A DNA stretch of 5,334 bases, taken from Parachlamydia sp. (GTDB taxonomy: Bacteria > Chlamydiota > Chlamydiia > Chlamydiales > Parachlamydiaceae). The DNA lies in the NCBI GenBank assembly GCA_021298935.1, contig JAJTHR010000102.1:1-5334 (forward strand). The letters run 5' to 3'. This document shows, in pieces, positions 1-3,176 of this stretch. The notes beneath the pieces are model-generated. The model was not told where the DNA came from. It worked only from the letters and a program-made list of their open reading frames with translations, and did no database searches. Both the position numbers and the translations under genes were made by a program. Numbering within the stretch: position 1 is the first letter of the stretch; every line of letters begins with the position of its first letter.

Positions 1-2
1 AA

Positions 3-83
3 AGTTGGCTTGTCAGCGCTTCAGATTTAAAAGATCTTTTCGAAGTTGATATCTTTGAATATCAACAAGGAGAGATCTTTTAA
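3..83 (+). CDS. possible C-terminal tail of an upstream gene (partial)
   Basis: A frame open from the window edge to TAA at 81-83 gives 26 residues with a protein-like composition, ending in DIFEYQQGEIF. It would be the tail of a gene starting before the window. The frame lies almost entirely within a palindromic stretch (21-89), so the opposite strand also reads as a plausible peptide, and the strand cannot be settled from 80 bases. No family is recognised. It could equally be non-coding. Confidence 0.25.
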   Translation, partial: SWLVSASDLKDLFEVDIFEYQQGEIF

Positions 84-89
84 AGATGA
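21..89. repeat. nested imperfect palindrome
   Basis: Outer arms TTTAAAAGATCT (26-37) and AGATCTTTTAAA (73-84) are exact reverse complements, extended by TCA (21-23) and TGA (87-89) after a two-base mismatch. Inside lies a second exact inverted repeat, GTTGATAT (45-52) and ATATCAAC (59-66), with a six-base loop. The arms are AT-rich and no T-run follows, so it is not a typical intrinsic terminator. It could still fold in RNA at the end of an upstream transcript, or be a protein-binding or recombination site. Confidence 0.7.
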
Positions 90-138
90 AGGTGATCACA
101 AGTCAAATTTATGATTTTAATTTCGGGAAATGGTATTA

Positions 139-170
139 GCCGCCGCAACTCCGCTTCGCTGCGTGGCGGC
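139..170. repeat. GC-rich hairpin (REP-like)
   Basis: GCCGCC (139-144) pairs with GGCGGC (165-170), and GCA (145-147) pairs with TGC (160-162) past a two-base bulge, leaving a 12-base loop. The element is much more GC-rich than the surrounding sequence, as is typical of dispersed intergenic palindromes. No poly-T tract follows, so terminator function is doubtful. No second copy was seen in this window. Confidence 0.55.
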
Positions 171-238
171 TTCATTGCTCTTGAGGGATAAATAACATTT
201 TGTAGCTCTTTTTGAATTATCGCAACGTTTGTGACCTC

Positions 239-325
239 GGACTTTTGCATCTGTTGCGATTTTTGCCATTATTGCTAGCTCAGAGTTTATCTAAAAGGCA
301 AGAATCGCAACAGATGCAAAAGTCC
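239..325. repeat. 29-base inverted repeat, MITE-like or long hairpin
   Basis: The left arm (239-267, beginning GGACTTTTGCATCTGTTGCG) and the right arm (297-325, ending CGCAACAGATGCAAAAGTCC) are reverse complements at 28 of 29 positions, with a 29-base spacer (268-296). Together they form an 87-base unit. The core CTGTTGCGAT is loosely reminiscent of insertion-sequence ends containing CTGTTGCAA, but the match is weak. No clear target-site duplication flanks the arms. An additional ATCGCAAC copy lies outside the left arm at 219-226. It may be a miniature inverted-repeat element, a remnant of paired insertion-sequence ends, or a strong RNA hairpin. Confidence 0.7.
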
Positions 326-335
326 TACATCTCGC

Positions 336-488
336 ATGAAAAGGAATCTGGAAAAATTATTAAGCAAGAATGATGAGAAAAAAGCGTTAATGAGGTGAAG
401 AGAAAGAAGAGATTTAATACGCTTAAGGATCGGACGAAAACTTTCAAAAAGAAAGGGATGCATTATATGCCATCCTAATTGTCGTTGA
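336..488 (+). pseudogene. short lysine-rich reading frame interrupted by TGA
   Basis: ATG at 336 opens a lysine-rich frame (MKRNLEKLLSKNDEKKALMR) that stops at TGA 396-398, then continues in the same frame for 29 more codons to TGA 486-488, ending in a cysteine-rich CIICHPNCR. A single internal stop within an otherwise open basic frame fits a decayed small gene. The AT/A-rich base composition could also produce this by chance, and the minus strand is open here too. There is no convincing ribosome binding site, and no family is recognised. Confidence 0.2.
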
Positions 489-514
489 CCTGCCATTTTA
501 ATTGACGCGAAACA

Positions 515-544
515 GGCGAGATTGCCCTATGCTCGGAAATGGAG
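515..544 (+). pseudogene. 30-base near-copy of part of the downstream solute-binding gene
   Basis: This stretch matches 2317-2347 inside the TupA-like gene, differing only by the absence of one C (GCCCTATGCTCGG here, GCCCTACTGCTCGG there). In the gene it encodes GEIALLLGNGG, the start of the first ligand-binding segment. The missing base breaks that frame. After the match the frame could continue as GNG-VTSAMNFLKDRL, which vaguely follows the GNG...LLQEL pattern of the binding protein, but stops at 610-612. The simplest reading is a relic of a duplicated or paralogous binding-protein gene. Gene conversion or a short duplication is also possible. Confidence 0.5.
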
Positions 545-569
545 TCACATCTGCCATGAATTTTCTTAA

Positions 570-830
570 AGACAGACTCTCATCATCGAGCAAAAGTTCT
601 CCTCTCATGTAAAGGATGGCAAGGTGTTCTCAGAGGCGGTGAACAGTTCTGTGCGCGCTTCCGTTTTTTGGGGTTTGGATAAAAAACGCTTGTTTGGCTG
701 CATAAGCAAACTGCGTCTCGAACAGCATGTAGAATTCAATAAACTTAATAAAAAGGCATTCCAAGCAGTCCGTTGTGCAGTGATCAGGGGGTTAATTCAA
801 CGATTAAATTTTTCATGGCGTTTTTGCTAA
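570..830 (+). pseudogene. unrecognised open frame, possible gene fragment
   Basis: The frame is open from just after TAA 567-569 to TAA 828-830. The only usable start in its first third is GTG at 624, giving 68 residues with no good ribosome binding site. A short ATG frame at 556-612 (MNFLKDRLSSSSKSSPLM) precedes it in another phase and could be its frameshifted N-terminus. The peptide (with FWGLDKKRLFGCISKLRLEQ) is basic and protein-like but matches no family I know. Its end overlaps the stop region of the minus-strand gene by 18 bases. It may be a remnant or a chance frame. Confidence 0.25.
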
Positions 831-1619
831 AGCCCCATCATCCACATTCTCCATGTCTTTGACAGTACGTTGAAGAATTTTTGAATTTTCGATTCTGTAA
901 TCGAGTGAAATCAAGTACTGATCGTTTATTTTATGGCTGGGATCCTGAAACGGATTTTCGTCTCTTTCAAAACCCATGGCAGCGTACATTTTCAGGGTTG
1001 TCGAATCAGTCGGCCAAGCGAAGAGAAAAATCCGTTTTGTTTGAGGAAGGATTTTGAATACAAGACTCATGAGAATGTTCTGTAGCTCTGAGTTTTGATT
1101 ATGCTCCTTCATGAAGAAGTTGATTACCTTAACATCTCCGAAAGGGAAGGTGGGAGTAATGGAGAACAGTAGAAAGCCTAAAGACTCTTTTTCATCCGGA
1201 TTTCTGATCGTTGCGCAAAAATAGATGTCGTTTAAGAGAGGCTTGATCATATCAGGGTCGAATTTGGAGAGATCGGCAAGATAGAATTGCTTCACGGATG
1301 CCTTGATGGCTTCTTGGACTGCACACCAATCAGTATTCTCGGCCCCCTTGTTCAATAATGGTTTGCAGGCTCTGAGAAACAGTTCGCTGGACGCAGCTTC
1401 AGGATTCGCTTTTAAAAACGCGAGCTCACTTTCAGACAGTTTTTCAGCTGCAAGATCCGATAGATCTTTTTTAAAGGTAGCCAGGCTGGGGGAAAGAATA
1501 TTAGATCTTTTCCACTCAAGGATGAAAGAATGCCCATTTTCATTGACTAGATAGGCTTTTCCGTCTGAAGTTGAAGCGGTCTTTGCATACGCCAACCAAT
1601 CCATTTTCGATTCGTTCAT
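813..1619 (-). CDS. GNAT-like N-acetyltransferase family protein
   Basis: This is a 268-residue soluble protein with no signal peptide or membrane segment. The N-terminal ~110 residues are a helical region without a recognised domain. Residues ~130-220 resemble a GNAT acetyltransferase fold: strand YFCATIRN, then LGFLLFSITP and VKVINFFMKE, a helix (~176-190), strand KRIFLFAWP, and the typical closing helix-strand TTLKMYAAMGFERDENP (~207-223), where GNAT enzymes have a Tyr and a GF turn. The acetyl-CoA pyrophosphate-binding motif (R/Q-x-x-G-x-G/A) is not recognisable. The equivalent segment reads EHNQNSELQN, so activity is uncertain. The substrate is unknown. ATG at 1617-1619 is supported by AAGGAGA seven bases upstream. 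It is transcribed away from the solute-binding gene and stands alone. I believe similar proteins occur in environmental chlamydiae, but this is from memory. Confidence 0.75.
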   Translation of the reverse strand: MNESKMDWLAYAKTASTSDGKAYLVNENGHSFILEWKRSNILSPSLATFKKDLSDLAAEKLSESELAFLKANPEAASSELFLRACKPLLNKGAENTDWCAVQEAIKASVKQFYLADLSKFDPDMIKPLLNDIYFCATIRNPDEKESLGFLLFSITPTFPFGDVKVINFFMKEHNQNSELQNILMSLVFKILPQTKRIFLFAWPTDSTTLKMYAAMGFERDENPFQDPSHKINDQYLISLDYRIENSKILQRTVKDMENVDDGALAKTP

Positions 1620-1626
1620 TTAATAG

Positions 1627-1635
1627 TCTCCTTGG
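1627..1635 (-). promoter_or_regulatory. ribosome binding site of the GNAT-like gene
   Basis: On the minus strand CCAAGGAGA precedes ATG 1619-1617 with a seven-base spacer. It is a near-ideal Shine-Dalgarno sequence and fixes the start of the 268-residue protein. Confidence 0.8.
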
Positions 1636-1649
1636 AATTCTGAGGACAA

Positions 1650-1677
1650 ATTGACGCGTATAATATGCGTTGTCAAT
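1650..1677 (-). promoter_or_regulatory. dyad and possible promoter upstream of the GNAT-like gene
   Basis: ATTGAC (1650-1655) and GTCAAT (1672-1677) are exact inverted arms. Between them GCGTATAATATGC is itself nearly symmetric. Read on the minus strand, the outer arm gives a consensus -35-like TTGACA (1676-1671), but no good -10 lies 17 bases on. TATTAT/TATACG-like boxes lie closer in, and a perfect TATAAT (1659-1664) is on the plus strand. The site sits 31 bases upstream of the start codon, where a promoter or operator is expected. The exact promoter cannot be fixed. Confidence 0.4.
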
Positions 1678-1836
1678 GGGTTATTATTATTGGAAAAAAC
1701 CAAACGATATGAAGAATACAAGAAATCGAAGAAAGGCTGGGGGCATAGATGATTTGCCTCTAGAGCGATCCAACTCAAAGTATTGAGGTACGTAATCTCT
1801 CTCCTTGAATTAGAAATTCAATGGTTGAATAGGTGG

Positions 1837-1955
1837 CTAGTTCCAACATCCATGACTTTTGTCCAATAAAACGGCGATGGGTTTTCCATATTTCACAAAC
1901 CCTCTTTGCGGTTTCTAACCTTCAATAAGAGTGGGTTATCGTAAGTTAGAATCAT
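1837..1955 (-). pseudogene. frameshifted Phd/YefM antitoxin-like remnant
   Basis: On the minus strand, ATG 1955-1953 opens MILTYDNPLLLKVRNRKEG. After a frame change near 1900 the reading continues as FVKYGKPIAVLLDKSHGCWN to TAG 1839-1837. The segment VKYGKPIAVLL matches the well-known V-x-x-x-GKP-x-AVL-L pattern in the middle of Phd/YefM-type antitoxins, which bind the promoter through their N-terminus and the toxin through their C-terminus. The toxin-binding C-terminal part is missing, no ribosome binding site precedes the ATG, and no toxin gene is recognisable nearby. I infer a dead antitoxin gene. The evidence is one short motif. Confidence 0.4.
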
Positions 1956-1990
1956 TGTCGTCCAAGCAAATGTTGAACTCAAATCATTGC

Positions 1991-2143
1991 TTAATGAAGT
2001 TCCATTTCAAACTCCTGCAGCACAAAAAAATTATACAAGTCAATAAGAGTTTCCATTTTTGGCACTTGCTCTTCTAATGCCTTAGCATCTGAATCAAAAT
2101 CAAAGTTTAATGCTGCCCGCAATATATTTCTTGAAGGTATTTT
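1991..2143 (-). pseudogene. unrecognised C-terminal gene fragment
   Basis: A minus-strand frame is open for 50 codons between TAA (2146-2144) and TAA (1993-1991). Its sequence is balanced and acidic (e.g. NFDFDSDAKALEEQVPKMET followed by LIDLYNFFVLQEFEMELH), more like real protein than chance. No ATG occurs in the first 29 codons, only TTG at codon 8, and there is no ribosome binding site. It therefore looks like a gene missing its front, lying upstream of the antitoxin-like remnant on the same strand. I cannot name a family. Confidence 0.3.
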
Positions 2144-2155
2144 TTATCTCTTTTG

Positions 2156-2181
2156 TATGCTAACATAATAAAGTTAGTATA
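2156..2181. promoter_or_regulatory. candidate operator/promoter of the TupA-like gene
   Basis: TATGCTAAC (2156-2164) and GTTAGTATA (2173-2181) form a dyad with eight of nine positions paired and an eight-base spacer ATAATAAA. It overlaps possible -10 boxes CATAAT (2164-2169) and TATAAA (2178-2183) and ends five bases before the Shine-Dalgarno sequence. TTGAAG at 2131-2136 is a possible, poorly spaced -35. The position suits a repressor site. Which regulator binds is unknown, and the half-sites do not match an operator I can name. Confidence 0.45.
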
Positions 2182-2186
2182 AAAAT

Positions 2187-2191
2187 AGGAG
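2187..2191 (+). promoter_or_regulatory. ribosome binding site of the TupA-like gene
   Basis: AGGAG lies eight bases upstream of ATG 2200-2202, separated by a T-rich spacer. It confirms the start that gives a good signal peptide. Confidence 0.8.
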
Positions 2192-2199
2192 TTTTTTAT

Positions 2200-3117
2200 A
2201 TGAAAAAAATTTTAACTCTACTTACTTTGTTAATATTTGTTTCTAATTTTGCTTACTGCGAAACCATCTCAACAGACAGTCGTCCAAAAGAACCAACAGA
2301 AGTGTATGGAAGCGAGGGCGAGATTGCCCTACTGCTCGGAAATGGAGGGGCCGGTCCCACTTGCTTGCTGCAAGAGCTATCAGAAGACTTTATCAAAGAA
2401 AATAAATTAAAAATTAGAATAGGCTGGATCCAGACCATTTCCCGCCTGACGCTTGAAAATCTAAAAGAAAAAATTATTGATATGTCCTTAACTTATGAAG
2501 AGGAGCCTGAATTACAAGCGGTTAAAGAAAAATGGGCGAGCGAGCGCGCATTAATTTTTAATGACCATTTTATCCTTGTGGGCCCGAAAGCTAACCCGGG
2601 AGGCGTCCAGCCAACCGATAGCATCGAAATGGCATTTAAAAAAATTGCCGCTAGCAACGCATCCTTTTTTTCGAGAAATGACTCTTCCGGGTCTAATGAA
2701 AGAGAACTAAGCATTTGGAAGGAGCTGCAAATCAATCCCTTTGAAATGGGCAATAGATATGTGACACAGCGGGTATTCCCGGCAGATGCTTTAACGAAAG
2801 CAGACAAAGAAGGGCTATACACCCTCACCGATCGAGGAACATTGATTGCCACAAAGGATGAGCTGCATCAAACAGCCGTCTATATCCAAAATGGCGAAAA
2901 ATTAATGAACCGCTGCCATGCTCTGCTCCAAAAAGAGCCAAGTCAGTATGCCAACATGTTTTTGAATTATTTAAAATCAGAGCGTGCGCAGCAAATCATA
3001 GAAAATTATAAAGGGAAAAACAAAGCCGATTGCAAAACTTGCTGCCCTTTATTTACAAATGCTAAGGAAGATGTCTTTATCGAAGCAGACTGCTTGGAAA
3101 AATTAGGGCTACAATAA
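2200..3117 (+). CDS. TupA-like ABC transporter solute-binding protein
   Basis: This is a 305-residue exported protein of the periplasmic binding protein type II, tungstate-binding (TupA-like) family, expected to capture an oxyanion in the periplasm and deliver it to an ABC permease. Residues 1-20 are a signal peptide (KK, hydrophobic stretch, AYC-E cleavage site). The last residue is Cys, but FAYC is a poor lipobox, so lipidation is doubtful. Family landmarks follow: GNGGAGPT (47-54) in the first ligand loop, FILVGPKANPGGV (124-136), FFSRNDSSGSNERELSIWKE (156-175) and GLYTLTDRGTLIA (205-217). The last two closely follow the TupA pattern SRGDDSGTHKKEL...YTLTDRGT. The N-terminal TTTS-like anion loop of typical TupA is replaced by GNGGAGPT, so the ligand may differ from tungstate. 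The C-terminus carries an unusual cluster, Cys278, Cys281, Cys282, plus Cys298. No permease or ATPase gene is adjacent. A possible operator precedes it and mutS follows 59 bases later. Confidence 0.82.
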   Translation: MKKILTLLTLLIFVSNFAYCETISTDSRPKEPTEVYGSEGEIALLLGNGGAGPTCLLQELSEDFIKENKLKIRIGWIQTISRLTLENLKEKIIDMSLTYEEEPELQAVKEKWASERALIFNDHFILVGPKANPGGVQPTDSIEMAFKKIAASNASFFSRNDSSGSNERELSIWKELQINPFEMGNRYVTQRVFPADALTKADKEGLYTLTDRGTLIATKDELHQTAVYIQNGEKLMNRCHALLQKEPSQYANMFLNYLKSERAQQIIENYKGKNKADCKTCCPLFTNAKEDVFIEADCLEKLGLQ

Positions 3118-3119
3118 CG

Positions 3120-3149
3120 TTGGCCATTTTTCAACTAAAGCGATATGAT
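3120..3149 (+). promoter_or_regulatory. possible mutS promoter
   Basis: TTGGCC (3120-3125) and TATGAT (3144-3149, five of six to the -10 consensus) are separated by 18 bases, placing a start about 20 bases ahead of mutS. The gap after the preceding gene holds no strong terminator, so read-through transcription is also possible. Confidence 0.3.
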
Positions 3150-3176
3150 AACTCAGCTTTTATATCACATTAGAGA

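Larger units (their letters stand above)
1680..2155. other. intergenic region with decayed minus-strand gene fragments
   Basis: This spacer separates two divergent genes and contains no intact gene longer than about 50 codons. Several minus-strand stretches read like pieces of protein in shifting frames (1837-1955 and 1991-2143, listed separately). A short minus-strand frame below them, ending near 1690, and a plus-strand 26-codon ATG frame at 1709 have no features to support them. A small inverted repeat, TTGAAT-tagaa-ATTCAA (1805-1821), is also present. Confidence 0.5.

Noticed and set aside
139..185. Hairpin as an intrinsic terminator
   Set aside because: The stem is GC-rich but neither side has the run of T residues expected right after it.
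80..269. Two overlapping minus-strand ATG frames of 56 and 50 residues (80-250 and 117-269)
   Set aside because: Neither has a ribosome binding site. Both run through the GC-rich hairpin and begin inside the inverted-repeat arm, so their openness is explained by repeat sequence.
287..496. Minus-strand 69-residue frame rich in Phe and Leu
   Set aside because: It starts without a ribosome binding site, spans one arm of the inverted repeat, and its Phe/Leu composition is what an A-rich plus strand gives when read in reverse.
1303..1554. Plus-strand frame inside the GNAT-like gene
   Set aside because: It is antisense to a well-supported gene with a strong ribosome binding site and has no start signal of its own.
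2253..2852. Minus-strand frames inside the TupA-like gene
   Set aside because: They are antisense to a gene with a signal peptide and clear family motifs, so they are shadows.
3118..3176. Terminator between the TupA-like gene and mutS
   Set aside because: Only a short AT-rich GATAT/ATATC pairing is present. It has no GC stem and no T-run.
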